Positions 27,110-39,700 of a stretch of DNA of 64,000 nucleotides are shown here, in pieces. The notes below the pieces were generated by a model. It was not told the origin of the DNA. It saw only the letters and a program-made list of their open reading frames with translations, and did not search any database. The translations under genes and the position numbers were made by a program. The first letter of the stretch is position 1; each line of letters opens with the position of its first letter. This DNA is from Trichoplax sp. H2 (lineage: Eukaryota > Placozoa > Uniplacotomia > Trichoplacea): positions 1,240,001 through 1,304,000 of the forward strand of contig NOWV01000001.1 of assembly GCA_003344405.1 (NCBI GenBank), in the 5' to 3' direction.

Positions 27110-27685
27110 TGCTTACTTTGCCTATGATATTGATTTATTAAGCTAAGGCTTAAAGTTGATTCGATTTTATGCCACTATAGGTAGATATTATTCATGATAT
27201 TCCTTTCTTAATGGGTTGACTATCAAGCCAATTAAAATTCTACTTTATCCATGATATTTCTTTCTTAAATTCGTTGACTAAAGGAATGCAGGCCAATCAA
27301 AAATTCTACTCTATCCTCGAAATTCCTTTCTGAAATGGATTGAGTAGCAGAATGCTAGCTAATAAAACTTTTACTCTACCCATGATATTCCTTTCTAAAT
27401 GGACTGACTGGCAGGATATTAGCTTATAAAAATTCTACTTGATCAATGATATTCCTTACTTAATTATATGAGTTGACTAGCATTAAATTCTACTTTCCCT
27501 ACAATATTCCCTTTTGATTAATTGGATTGACTAGCACGATGCAATCAAAAATTTTACTTTGTCCATGATATTCCTTTCTTTAGCAGATTAACTACTTAGT
27601 ATGATGCAAGGTATAAAAATTCTATTTTATCCATGATATTGCGTTCTTTAATTAATTGACTAGCGAGCCAATAAAAATTCCATCT
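27110..27685. repeat. ~65-bp minisatellite, about 8 diverged copies
   Basis: Each unit carries a CATGATATTCCTTTCTT block followed by 'attgactagca' and 'aataaaaattctacttta'. Copies of the first block start near 27193, 27250, 27316, 27381, 27446, 27501, 27564 and 27632, so spacing is 55-68 bp. A further degraded copy lies near 27125. The units have diverged, which means the array is old. It lies about 3.1 kb upstream of FoxD. Confidence 0.85.
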
Positions 27686-30600
27686 CCGACATTTAAGGCT
27701 GTTATTGTAAGGTAACGGTGAACATTCTATTTTTTCCTTATTACCACCAGGATTAGCGAGTGATATTAAGTTATCCTTGAGCCATCAATTAAATTTGTTA
27801 TTTCATTAATTTCTTATCGTTCTAAACAAGACAAAAGATAAAATGGAACCACTCGTTATTGCTGTTGGCTATCCTATTGATGTCAAAATAGAGTTAATGA
27901 ATCGATTAGAGACATCAATCATATTCCACTTACTTAATTAAGGCAATTACCATTGCAATATACACTTTTCTATCTTTAAAATACGAAACAACGCGATAAT
28001 TTGCAAAGTGATTTCTCTTCCTGATCAAATTATTGATCCATTCACGACTAGCGCTATAGAATAAACCTTTTTTCGTGGATTTCTATCGGTAGAGTAGAGC
28101 TTAAAATTGTGGATTCTATCCGCCTCGATACCTTCTATTCTATGCTTTGTCATTGTTTTATTTTAAATGTTGCTATTCAAATCCTATTTTGCAAACTAAC
28201 TTCCTTGCAATTATCTCCGACACTCTATAGTATTTCTTATTACGGATTAATCAAGAAAATAAAAAAGAATGTCGTAATCTTCTACTTATTACGCTTAGTA
28301 TTCTTTTCCACTTTTATTGACATCTTCCCCTTAGATTGATATCAGTTAAGATTTATATTTCAATGCAAAGGAATGATCAACATAGAAAGTGAATTTATTG
28401 AGTAATGAATAAGTAGCATCTACTGTTGATTTTTCTCTCCATGGATTTTCTTGCCATTCGCTAGAGTTATTCTAGAGTGGCTATCCAAGCTATACCTTGG
28501 ACAATCTATCTAATATCATTGGATAGGATAGTTATTGCTGTGATCCATATCCTTTCAGATTTGTTTCTACCCTTTTCCTTACCTTGACCAATAACGATAG
28601 GTTGAAAGATGCTTGCTGCAATCTTTCTCATCATGACGATGGCACCCTCTACCCCATCTCGTAGACTGATTTATTCCATTCCCTTACATCATTTCTGATT
28701 AATTTCTGTTTGTAGAATAAAAATAACCAAGCGTCATTTTTTACTATTTTTTCAATAGCGAAATCGATTTAATTATCATCAAGTTACTATTGGATAAAAT
28801 GATATTTTTTTCACTTGACTGGTTTCGTTTTATTGTCTTCCGTTGATCAAGAGAGTCGATTGACTATGATCAATTTGCATCAAATATGGAACAATAAGTA
28901 GCTTTCTTCTTTCTCGATTAAAACCGCATCAAGTAGAGCAAGCATCATTGATTGTTTGTTTGCTTAGATTGTATACTTATTCACATAGTTTACAGGCTTT
29001 GAAGGGAGCTTATTTAGATTAATTATTAACTAATTTTCAACGTCGTATCCACTTGAAATTTTTTTAAGCACGATCGTAAAATCTCAATAGTCCATTCATG
29101 CGAATACTTTCGATCTACCTTGGCTTTCTTCTTGTTTTTCTCCTCTCCTTTACCATTGCCTAGTATTCCTTTTATCCCATGTCCAGATAAGCGTCTTCAA
29201 AAACTATTGATCAGACTGTCGCAAGCTAAATAATTTGATCAACAACAACAACAGTGTGAGCAAATTTTATTTGATTTCATCATCCAAATATAATATATCT
29301 AGTGTAGAGCTGTGTAAATATTGACGCATTCCTCTTCGACATTGCTTTTATTGGATCTATATCACGCGTAAGAAAGCCTTAACTAAATGTAAGAAGTATC
29401 AATATGAATATCATGATCGATCAAGCATTTACAATCAGCTTGATTAACACTATTTTTTTTTTTCTCATGCTAACTCTAAGTAAAGACAATAAACTTATTT
29501 AGGGAAAATTGAATTCGGAAATTGAAATTTTTTTGAAACGTTTATTGTAATGTTTAGGTTATCTTGACGAATTAAATAACCAATTCAACAACTTTCTTTG
29601 TCATCCGTTTGATATTACGGAAGTAAGTAAAAGATTTTCCTGTCATTTATTCCTTTGATATCAGTATTCAGTTGCCATAGAAAGAAGATTTTATAGCCTT
29701 AGACTGTACCAAAAGCGATAACTTCCTTTGCACTTCTCTTTCATACTGGGAAAAAAATTTTTTTATAGTTGAATTATTGTACTAATTTTGAACTTATCCC
29801 TCCAATCAATTTATTAGAGTATTCAAGTGCAAGGTTGCCAAAAAAAACGAAGTACGTAGACCATCACTTGTCAGTTGACATTAAAAAGAAGAGAAAGAAA
29901 ATATTTGCAATTCCTAGCCATAGGTATGTATTGATTAGCGATGTCAAAATTATGGTGTTAGTTTTACAATATATCCTTCTATCACGGTCATTCAGTTCCA
30001 TTCCATCTTGCCGAAGATAAATTATCATCGCAGGTGGCTTCTATCTGTAGTCTGACCACCCTGAGTTTTTTCGACGAGCTTTGTTTTATCGATACAATTT
30101 TATTGATGATATTTTGATTATTGGACCAATCCCAAATTAACTCATGTTGTTATTTTTTTGACAGTGTTTAGTTTATGAGTGGTAATATTGCCTAACGTGA
30201 TTATTATATGGATCACCTCATCGGAGTACTGCTGAGTTTATTGACGTTTTAAGCCAATCTTAGCCCTTGACTGTTTGGATTTCGGTCCCTTTAAGCTCCA
30301 TTCGCTATCGCCATACATTCTTACACTTTGATCATTTACTTGGATTATTCAATTGCTATCCAAATTATCAACGCAATAAGCACGTGCATCAACAAAACTA
30401 ATTCAAATAAGGCAATCCGCTAATATAAATAATAATTTGCAAAGAAAGCTCGACATTTTCCTTTATAGTCTATGTACCTTTTTTGAAAGTGATCAAAACA
30501 GTTTTAATTTTTTATTATCAAGAAAGAGTCAAATTTGCATCGCTTTCAATATCTACAACTATTTAAGCTAAGAAATCTGAAGAAAGGTTTGGATTCCCTT

Positions 30601-30801
30601 CGGACTAACGAATTAAAAGTCCAATATTTGAAATCAAGAATAATCTCTTAATTCGTCAATCGAGCGATAGAAAGCCGCCAAATTCAACCTCGATAATAGT
30701 ACACTACTTTGATCCAAATTGTAACTCAAATCAACCACCATTTTCATATTATTTTTAACAACATTTATTCTCCTCTTTCCAACAACTTACTCCAAATCGA
30801 C
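27686..30801. other. FoxD upstream region
   Basis: No gene recognised. A weakly coding-like open frame at 29769-30020, without an ATG start, is of doubtful meaning. The last ~100 bp before the FoxD ATG remain open in frame but lack an ATG, consistent with 5' UTR. No TATA box could be assigned with confidence in this AT-rich DNA. Confidence 0.5.
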
Positions 30802-32373
30802 ATGGCAAATCATACATCCATCAAACGTAAACGTGATGATCATCATCAGGATGAATTGATAGATAAAAGCAAGGATAATAGCAATAATAACAATCATCAT
30901 GATGTGAAAAATTTACATGATGGTTCAAGAGATTGTAACAAGGAAAATAATCATTTGAAGTTAGTAGTCAATGGTCATACAAGAAAGAGTTTAAAATCCA
31001 GTCATAAATATGCTAGTCGAGGCGAACAAGAAGAGGATTATCATGATACTCATGAAGGTAATGATCATGACATGGAAGAAAACAACATCAGCATTGATAT
31101 GAATCCTTATCATCATCATCAACATTCTATTAAAAAGGAAAAGGCGATCAATAACGATAAATTAAATGCTAATGTCGACCATAAAGGGTTACCAACATCG
31201 TATGCTGATGGCAATAATGATGAAGAAGATGACGAAGATGATCGTTGTCATCATGATCTTGACCATAAAGACGACGATATGGATGATTTATCTCAATGTC
31301 AAGATTTAGATGATCAAACTCAAGGTGGACATAAAAAGCTACAAAAGCATAACTTAGTTAAGCCACCCTATTCTTACATTGCATTAATTACTATGGCAAT
31401 CCTTCAATCACCCCAAAAACGCTTAACCTTAAGTGGTATATGTGAATTTATTATGAGCCGTTTTCCCTTTTACCGCGAAAAATTTCCCATATGGCAAAAT
31501 TCCATACGACATAATCTATCGTTAAATGATTGTTTCGTCAAGATACCGCGCGAACCTGGCAATCCAGGCAAAGGAAATTATTGGACTCTCGATCCTGCCA
31601 GTGAAGACATGTTTGAGAATGGCAGTTTTCTACGACGTCGTAAACGATTTAAACGACAGGCATCGTCCAACGAATTAGCCGCCTATAATATTGCTGCACC
31701 TCCCTATCATCCACATCATCCACATCATCCACATCATCCTCATCCACCTAATCCATCCACTTTAAGCGCTTTTAATCCAATTGCCACACCACCTTATTTA
31801 CCTAGAGCAGCCACGGCAGCTATGGTAGGCGCAGCTCATGCATCTTTAACACCTATTGCAACATCCGCAATGGCAGCCCAAGTAGCGCCGCCATCAGCAG
31901 CAACTATAGTTCAAGCAACACCAATGCTCAATCCATCCATGTTAGCTGCAGCACCAATGTCATCTAAAGCGAAAGAATTACTCAATTCAGCTTATGCTCA
32001 GGGTCAACAAGGCAATCTTGATGCTACCAAACAACAAGGATCATCATCGCCCTCATCCAAAGATTTCTCCATTGAAAATTTAATTAGTACTGACAAGAAA
32101 AATCAATTTCAAGACGATATTAAAGCATCACCAATCCCTTATAGCATGAAAACATCATCGACCATGACACCGGTATTTCAGGCTATGTATGGCCAGCAAC
32201 AAGCTCTTCCAACTTCAGCATTCCATAATCAATCTTTAATTCGATCTGTTGTTCCTCCCACACCATACTTAACTTCAGCAGTCATGCATATAGATCCCAG
32301 TAAGCAATTTGCCGCATCACCTTACATGCCTTGTCCACCTTACCATTTAGCCATGGCTAATGGATGGCGTTAA
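30802..32373 (+). CDS. FoxD: FoxD-class forkhead transcription factor, intronless
   Basis: 523 aa from ATG 30802 (context CGACATGG). The frame stays open upstream to 30709 but has no other ATG. The N-terminus is rich in His, Asn and Lys, followed by an acidic run (about 136-172). The forkhead DNA-binding domain spans 187-285: it begins [14 protein letters not shown], has the recognition helix [17 protein letters not shown] and wing residues [13 protein letters not shown], and ends RRRKRFKR, all closely matching FoxD. A Pro/His repeat (300-318), Ala-rich segments and an Engrailed-homology-1 motif FSIENLIS (422-429) follow. This motif recruits Groucho/TLE co-repressors and occupies the same C-terminal position in vertebrate FoxD3-type proteins. 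Expected to be a nuclear, mostly repressive regulator of development. Single-exon structure is typical of FoxD genes. It stands alone between long non-coding flanks. Class assignment rests on the domain by eye; no tree was built. Confidence 0.93.
   Translation: MANHTSIKRKRDDHHQDELIDKSKDNSNNNNHHDVKNLHDGSRDCNKENNHLKLVVNGHTRKSLKSSHKYASRGEQEEDYHDTHEGNDHDMEENNISIDMNPYHHHQHSIKKEKAINNDKLNANVDHKGLPTSYADGNNDEEDDEDDRCHHDLDHKDDDMDDLSQCQDLDDQTQGGHKKLQKHNLVKPPYSYIALITMAILQSPQKRLTLSGICEFIMSRFPFYREKFPIWQNSIRHNLSLNDCFVKIPREPGNPGKGNYWTLDPASEDMFENGSFLRRRKRFKRQASSNELAAYNIAAPPYHPHHPHHPHHPHPPNPSTLSAFNPIATPPYLPRAATAAMVGAAHASLTPIATSAMAAQVAPPSAATIVQATPMLNPSMLAAAPMSSKAKELLNSAYAQGQQGNLDATKQQGSSSPSSKDFSIENLISTDKKNQFQDDIKASPIPYSMKTSSTMTPVFQAMYGQQQALPTSAFHNQSLIRSVVPPTPYLTSAVMHIDPSKQFAASPYMPCPPYHLAMANGWR
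31699..31760 (+). repeat. In-frame CATCATCCA microrepeat in FoxD
   Basis: Near-identical 9-bp units encode a run of His-His-Pro within the FoxD linker just after the forkhead domain (residues about 302-315). Such runs vary in copy number without breaking the frame. Confidence 0.7.
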
Positions 32374-33493
32374 TTAAAAAAATATCACAACGTGCAAGTA
32401 GCGATTGGCTAATCTAATATTCTGTTGCAGTGCTTTAACCGTACAAGGTGATAAAATGGTCCTTACATTTTTTCTGTTTTTTTTAACCTAGTAATTATTA
32501 TTTACGGATGATATTTCTCTCCCATGTGAAAGTAGAGATAAAGGAGAATGAGTATTTTGAAATTGACGAAATGTTCGTTGAATAGTATTCTGAAATTTTT
32601 CCTATAGTGTAGTCTGTCCCCACTATTCTCTCAGTCTTTTTCCTTTTTGAAGCATAAGTATAACTGTAATGATCGATAATAATATTGATCAGAGTTTATA
32701 ATTTGTATGCGAATATTATCTATCCTATAATGCAATTATCTGTTTATCCTTATATCATATCTATCGCAATATTTAAGTGCAGATATATCTATTATATATA
32801 TATATATATATATATATGTATTAAAATATAAAAATATGCATATATGCGTACGTTACAAGATCACTCAGTCCGTAATATATATGCACATATAGGTATCAGT
32901 TTTATGTGCTTGTAGTCTTGGATTCAAAAAAGTTCAATACAATATTAAAAGTGGATTGATATAGTCCAGTTTTCATTTTTTTTATAGATAGAATACAACA
33001 GAAATTAGATAGTAGACAAGAGCTAAGTTATATGTCTAATGATCACGATGATTGGATTTAGATTCAATTTAAAAAGATGTATTTTCTCCCTATGTGTTGA
33101 AATGAATATCCTGACGGCATCAGTTATTTGTATATATATATATATCTAGTTCATTATCTCTGTAAAAAGTCAATAGAAAATCTAGTTAGGGATAGATATC
33201 TATGTGGATGTATCAGTGGGTGTTGTACATGCGTCTTGATTATACGGAATTGATAGAGATTTATAGATCAACTAGTTGGAAAAATAATTTTTTAAAGATA
33301 ATATCTTTCATCAACATGAATTTGCCTAAAAAAATGTAATTCTACCAATATTATCAAGTATTACAACATAACATAAAAGTTGTTCATATATTCATATTAG
33401 CAGTAAAAATCATGTTGGCTATGATTAACCTAGCTAATGTATTATTACTATCATTCTTATTACCTTAATGATCATTATCATCTCTCCTATTAT
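32374..33493. repeat. FoxD 3' flank with TA microsatellites
   Basis: Probably includes the FoxD 3' UTR. Runs of TA lie at 32792-32818 and 33130-33145. No other gene is visible. A poly(A) hexamer could not be assigned with confidence. Confidence 0.55.
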
Positions 33494-33582
33494 ATTATAT
33501 TATATTATTATTATTATTGTTACTGCTACAACTATAATAACCAATATTATTATCACTCTTCCTCCTATTGAAGTAAGTTAAA

Positions 33583-33628
<46 letters not shown>

Positions 33629-33800
33629 GCATTATTATTATTATTACTATTATTCTTATTAATATTATTATTATTATTATTATTACTAATTACTATTATA
33701 ATTATTATTCTTGTTCCTACTATTCTTATCTTCATGATTATTATCATCATCATTATCACCAAAGTTCTTATTATCATCTTCATTATTATCATCGTCATTA
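33494..33800. repeat. ATT/TAT trinucleotide microsatellite, interrupted
   Basis: Long runs of ATT occur at about 33497-33530 and 33578-33630, followed by interrupted ATT and ATC runs. On the minus strand it reads as a poly-Asn open frame, which is an artefact of the repeat. Confidence 0.9.
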
Positions 33801-35395
33801 TTTATACTGTATTAGTATCATCAGCATCATCAATATTCTCATTATTCAGCTAGCCGATTACATAATCGGACTTTTTTCAAATATTGAACCTCCATATCTA
33901 TGCTGCTCTATACTTTAATATCCATCTACTGTACTTACTTAGCAATCCTATATTGGTCAAATTTTTTACATGCAGTACTGTTCATTTCAGTGTATTTTCT
34001 TTCATGTTATGATGATATTATCTTTCAGGTTAATATTTTATTACAATCTGTACGCTTTTCTTTTCCTCTTTATTATCAATAAAATACTAATTCTGTCGTA
34101 AACTGTTGATAACGATTCAAAACATTTTTATAAATTATTAACGTCATTACCAGTGGAGAAGCTATTTCAACATTCATTGAAAGTTTATTGCGATTTCACA
34201 CAAACCTTACTAAATTGGCTACAGTAATAACACGATACTCCTGACTAGGAGTTAGAATAGGCAAGAAAAATGTCATAACCGTTATTACAATGGCTTTCTT
34301 AGTTTGATCATAACTTCTGAATAAAGAAGCTATGAAATGAAATACTTCTATACCATAACAGAGGATTTCATCCTTACTGTATGTACTTATTCACCGCACA
34401 ATACATGTGAGATTATTGAATATAGATAATCAATTATTTCTTGACTTCTACATCTTATTTCAATATTGCAGCTTATTGAATTTTACTTGGTTGGCAGCTA
34501 ACAAGAAAATGTTATTACACAGATACAATATATTATTTAGAATATCAGCCACCATGAGTCAATTTTTTTAATTCAAAAAATGGAATAAATTCATCATCAA
34601 TACCATATGACTCGAGCTGAAGTTTATGTGGGCTAGTACAAAATAAATTATCCACTAAGTAAGTAGTATTAGGGTATGTTAAATTACAATTGCTGCAATA
34701 CTAGCGATTTCCTATTTAATCTTAGTTATATTTATCACCACATTTTCGAAAATTTAGCGATGATGCTAAATCATATTCGTAACACAAAGACGTTTACCAA
34801 TTTCCAATATGGCTGTATAGGTAATCCTTTCAATACAGAAAAATTGATTGCATCTTAATAACTGATTTAAATTATTAGTAACGTAATGTTGACTGTATTG
34901 CATTTTCGAAATTCAAATTATATGCTTAGACGACAATTTACGAGATCATAACTAATTATTCACATGTCCATATCATAAATATATGTTCAAATACTATTTG
35001 CCGGTTTATTCTATATAAAACTATTCACTCATATACTGTAATAGAAGTACAGTAATACAAACTAGTATTCCCGAAACAACTATACTTTATTATCAGCATG
35101 TAAGGAAAGATTATCATCAAGCAAAGATGTTATTTTATTTTAAGTATCAGTTTATTAGCGTTAATATTTTACGATTTTATCGCGTCCGTTATATATATTA
35201 ATTAATAGATTGAATTAAATATTTTCAATTCCGGTCGATATTTAAGGTATCGCATGTAAGGGAAGTATCATTCTATTAATAGCACACTTTCAGGAAATCT
35301 ATTCCGTTAAAATTGAATTATTTTTTCCATTACTGAACTATAACAATTCTATCTCATTATCCAAACAAAACTTTCAATCATTTTCAACTTTCTTT
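33801..35395. other. Intergenic, no gene seen
   Basis: AT-rich sequence. Hydrophobic short frames at 33900-34082 and 34676-34858 have no family resemblance, and AT-rich DNA often yields such frames by chance. Confidence 0.45.
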
Positions 35396-36778
35396 TCAGA
35401 AAGCGCGAGAATTATGATAACTTTATGTTACTTTCCGGGCTTGGAATTGTTTAATATTAAATAACCCAATCATGTATTCTTTAGTAAATATTCGAGGTGG
35501 TAACTAATTTAATGAACTTTTAGTAGATTCATCAATTTTGTAAATTATGGCATTGGTTCTATTTAAGATGATATTAATAAATTATAATGCCTTCTAGTTG
35601 TGCAAAATAAACGGATATCCGATAGAGATTAATTATACAAACATTTTATTGTAGCAAATAACCATGCGTAAAATAAAACTCTGCTATCTAAACTGACCAT
35701 TGTAAAATTAAGCGAAAACAGTCGAATGAGGTCAATCTAGTTCTTAGCTTATGTTGTTAAGTAGTACAATCTTAGTTTGTTCATTTTAATACAAAATTAG
35801 CAAAGTCTTAATCCTGGGTGGAAGAGTAGAAACTTTTCAACTGTTTTTTATATTTCTAAATATGCATATTTCAAATAGCGTATTTTTTCACTGCAAGAGT
35901 AGGATCTTGATGCTTTATCATTTATTAATTAGGTGGTTCGTGGTAAGGCTATACAAGCAAATAAGAAAGCTAGCAGGGTTTTAAATATATTTATTCTATA
36001 GAATAAAGACCTTTTGTACCTTATTAATAGCGCTTTCAATGGGATGTTATCAGTATGATATTATTCGTGCTGATATTAGCCTCTCAGTCAACTTCGTTTC
36101 ATATCAGTCTACATCCTCTTATCTTGTGTAGGTTCATATGATCAGAAATGAACACTAGTGGGAATACACGCTTCAGTGGTTTTAATTTGGAAATAAATCT
36201 CTACGTATACTTAAATCTTTAGTGTGCTGCATCATAGTCTTTAGAGAGAAATTGATCAGATGTATTCGTAGAGCATTAAAAGAAGATCCAATTTTTAAAC
36301 CACTTTGGGATAAAATTTGTTTGATTAACATAGCCATGAATTACTAAAGGAAGACCTAGACCTTCTTCAAATAGTTCATGCTGTAGCTGGGTACTACAAA
36401 TAGCTACGATATCATATTAGCATAATAGTGAATAACAATGAGTCATGATTTCCCTGTGATTATTTTTTTATCTTTTAGTTCGTAAAATTTAATAGATTAT
36501 TTACTGCGATATTTCGACAGGAAATAGTTACCAGTGAATTATTGGCAAATACAGAAATATTTAGAGAATGTTATTTTGGGTGCCACTACGCCAATCATCT
36601 TAACAAAGAAAGCAATAACGTTATGCATAATCGTAATTATAGTGAACGAGTTCTCTATAAATTAAAAATTCCAGAGCATAAAACTAATCACATCGAACAT
36701 AGTAGTGGTTATGATAAAGAGGGATCTCATACATCGAAAGCTCCAGATCAAATAAAGTGGTTACACTTTGTGATATAG
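35396..36778 (+). pseudogene. Coding-like blocks, unassigned gene or decayed gene
   Basis: Several short stretches read as plausible protein after pyrimidine-rich AG acceptors. About 35400-35450 gives charged then hydrophobic residues. 35932-35976 gives a basic segment (VVRGKAIQANKKASR). 36008-36163 gives a hydrophobic run followed, after a stop, by HMIRNEH. About 36213-36345 is a basic segment ending at a TAA. 36479-36778 is an open frame of 99 residues after TTATCTTTTAG, ending in TAG. A basic loop, then a membrane-like run, then an xRNE sequence is vaguely like the end of a rhodopsin-family receptor, but the NPxxY motif is not present. I could not join the blocks into one frame. It may be an unrecognised multi-exon gene, a pseudogene, or chance. 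Confidence 0.22.
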
Positions 36779-39700
36779 CTCTCGTGTAGCAGCAATTTTA
36801 ATTGCGCTATATTTAATCTCTTAATATCGAGAAATTGTCAAGAAATCTATATTATTTGTACTATACTGTTTATATATGACGTGCTATTTTGTTGAACTGC
36901 TTGACAATTTAGGATCTAACTACTGACAGTTATGCAGTTAGCACTAAAGTAGATAGATGCTTAACAAACTCTAGATTGTCTAAACTGGAAAATTCTCTTT
37001 ATTCAAATTAATGTATCTATAGGAATAGCTAAGTAGGCAGTACTTACGTATCATTACTCATACAGCATGAAATTTCTTTACAGATAAAGCAATCACTAAA
37101 TTCGCATGATTAGGAACGAACATGGCTAATTGTGATACTTGGATATTTGTTACATTAGCAAAATCGGCAACTCTGGCATCAATATAATTCATTTTTTTCA
37201 CCTCTTTTAAAGATGATGCACTCGTAGAGGCACTTTTAACTCAATTCTAATTCTTTTGGTGGTCGAAATTCTAGAGACATCTTTATTTACAGTTAAAATA
37301 TGACTATCAATGACTAAAATATATAGTTCTATCATATCTATTTAGTGGCTACACAACAGTACTAGTAAGTTATGCAGTCTGGCTCTTGAATTGATTTTAG
37401 AATCAATTATGCAGACGACAGAGCAACAGCTTAATATTAAGGTAATTACACAATCACAATTAGTATTGAATCTATCATGCAGTAGCCATCATTTCATAAT
37501 AAATATTCGATAGGAATCAATAACATGTAGACTAACATATTTATACTTTGTAGTTTGTACATAAATTAAAAATTTAATTGTTGCGAATTGTCATGGAAAT
37601 GCACTACTATACGTTATTTTTAGATTGTGGAGTACACTGTACACAGAATTTATATTACAGTCAGATATTTAAACTAGTCAAAAATTCAATTTTCTTTAGA
37701 ACTGAACCTTTTTTCACTTTATATTTAAATGTTTTATTATCCATTGCAATAAATATTAGATGGAATTTATTAATTCGCATAATACTGTACTTTTAGGCCA
37801 GGTAATAAATGATATTGTAATAATACGTAGTCTTCTTTGATTCGTATTTTGAAAAGAAATAGTAACATCAAAGATGTCAGATAAATTTTCACTGTTGATT
37901 GCGCCAAATTGGCTGCTAATCGTAACTAAATTCTACTTCATGTCTTAATCTTTGGTAAATTTGCTAAATTTTGTAAGATTAAGCTATCTCAATCATTTGT
38001 CAGGACATTATTATTTCTAGTATCCTTTATGCAGTATCGCAGATGAGATAAGAATCGCATCGGTGAAATCTACATACGTTGTATTTATTGCAAAAATTAT
38101 TATTACGAATCTCGAGTGCACTTATAACTGTCGAATCCATGATCGCTTGATCGTTATTTTACTCTACGGTAGAAGTGTCAAAATTCTTTAAATCGACGCA
38201 ATAATAAAATCAAGATTGCTGTCATATAGTTATCTACACATATTTTAAAGCAAAAAATGAAATTGCCAATGTTTTACTACTTTAATTAACCACAATCACG
38301 AGCTATAGCAATGTTTTCCTTTACCGTATGACATAGCTCTTCTGTTAATCAAGATTTAATTTCTTTTATTCTATAGCAACGTCTAAGTGAGAAAAGGCAC
38401 CAGGTAATTACTGTTATAAGTGTTACGGAATATTTTCATATTTCTACACGTATGCTACCCTTATCAGAGTGATTAAAACTGTCGCGATAATTCATTAATG
38501 GGCATTCGAATAAAACTGAATTAAGTTAGTACAGCAATCGCTTTTGTTTATTTGCTGTTACAATTTTATAAATTGTCTATATACAGCTTAAGAAACGGAT
38601 TTATGATGAAAACGATCGATTAAATATAGTACAGGAGTGTTAGCACATTAGCTAGGAGATTCAATAAATTTTGGTGCTTTAACTACGGTATGATTTATAA
38701 TTACTTTTTCATCTTTTATTATATTTGATCATTTCCACATCGTAGTAATTTTCCCTCAACTGTATGAATCCTATTTGATTAATATACAATAACGGGAAAA
38801 ATTAAGACTTTAAGTCAAAAAATTTTTAGCAACTATTTATCTTCATCTTGAAGTCTAAAGGTCTTTTCTATTATTATAATTTTGATGATAACTTTTACCT
38901 ATTGATATTTAATAATACCTAGAATACATTTTATTATTAAAAAATAATCATCATGATAATAATGATATACAAGTAATTAAAGAATAATGAAAAATTTTCG
39001 AAAATTAGATAAATAATATCGGTTATACCGTAACTTTAGATTAATATAAATTACATCAACCGATTTCTAATGATTAATCATTTTCAACTTTTTTTACGAA
39101 TCAACGACGATCTAGAGTATAGAACAATGCAGGTATATCTTTATTAAAATTACCGGAATTTAGCACCTAAATAAAATGAAATAAATTTTAACTTTATAGA
39201 ATTATATTAATTTCTCTTCATTTCAAAGCTATAAAACTTCGGAAGAAATAGCCTTGATCCATTTACATCTCACCCTTGTATAATAAACCAACTTTATTTG
39301 TTCTCTAAAGTAAATGTAATGGTTAAAAAATAAGTCCATTGCTGAATTTATCTATTCTTTCTACAACTGTGCATAATTGATTAATAGGATAGACCTTATT
39401 GTCTACGATAAACTGGGGAGACTAACAAATTATAATTCACAAAAAACATTAATGTATGGATGTTAGGATTTAGAAAACTACAGATGTAGATCTCAGGCCT
39501 TTTCCTGGTGTTTTCTTATCATTATAATAATCGAGCTAATTTATTGCTTAAGGAGTATAATAGTTTAAAACGACTTCTTCTTTAGACTACTTTATTCCTA
39601 TCGTTAGTAGAAAAATGTAGTATACATAAATCGCACGTTAGTAATAACACCGGTAAAAGTATTTCGATCACGCACGATGGTAAGTGATAATTTTTCTCGA

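Noticed and set aside
30709-30801. Upstream extension of the FoxD frame
   Set aside because: The extension begins at TTG and contains no ATG. The ATG at 30802 has a good context and gives a normal FoxD N-terminus.
32792-32818. TA run as a possible regulatory or origin site
   Set aside because: Simple TA microsatellites are common in AT-rich DNA, and no other signal is attached to it.
33565-33798. Minus-strand open frame rich in Asn and Ile
   Set aside because: It is the translation of an ATT microsatellite and has no non-repetitive content.
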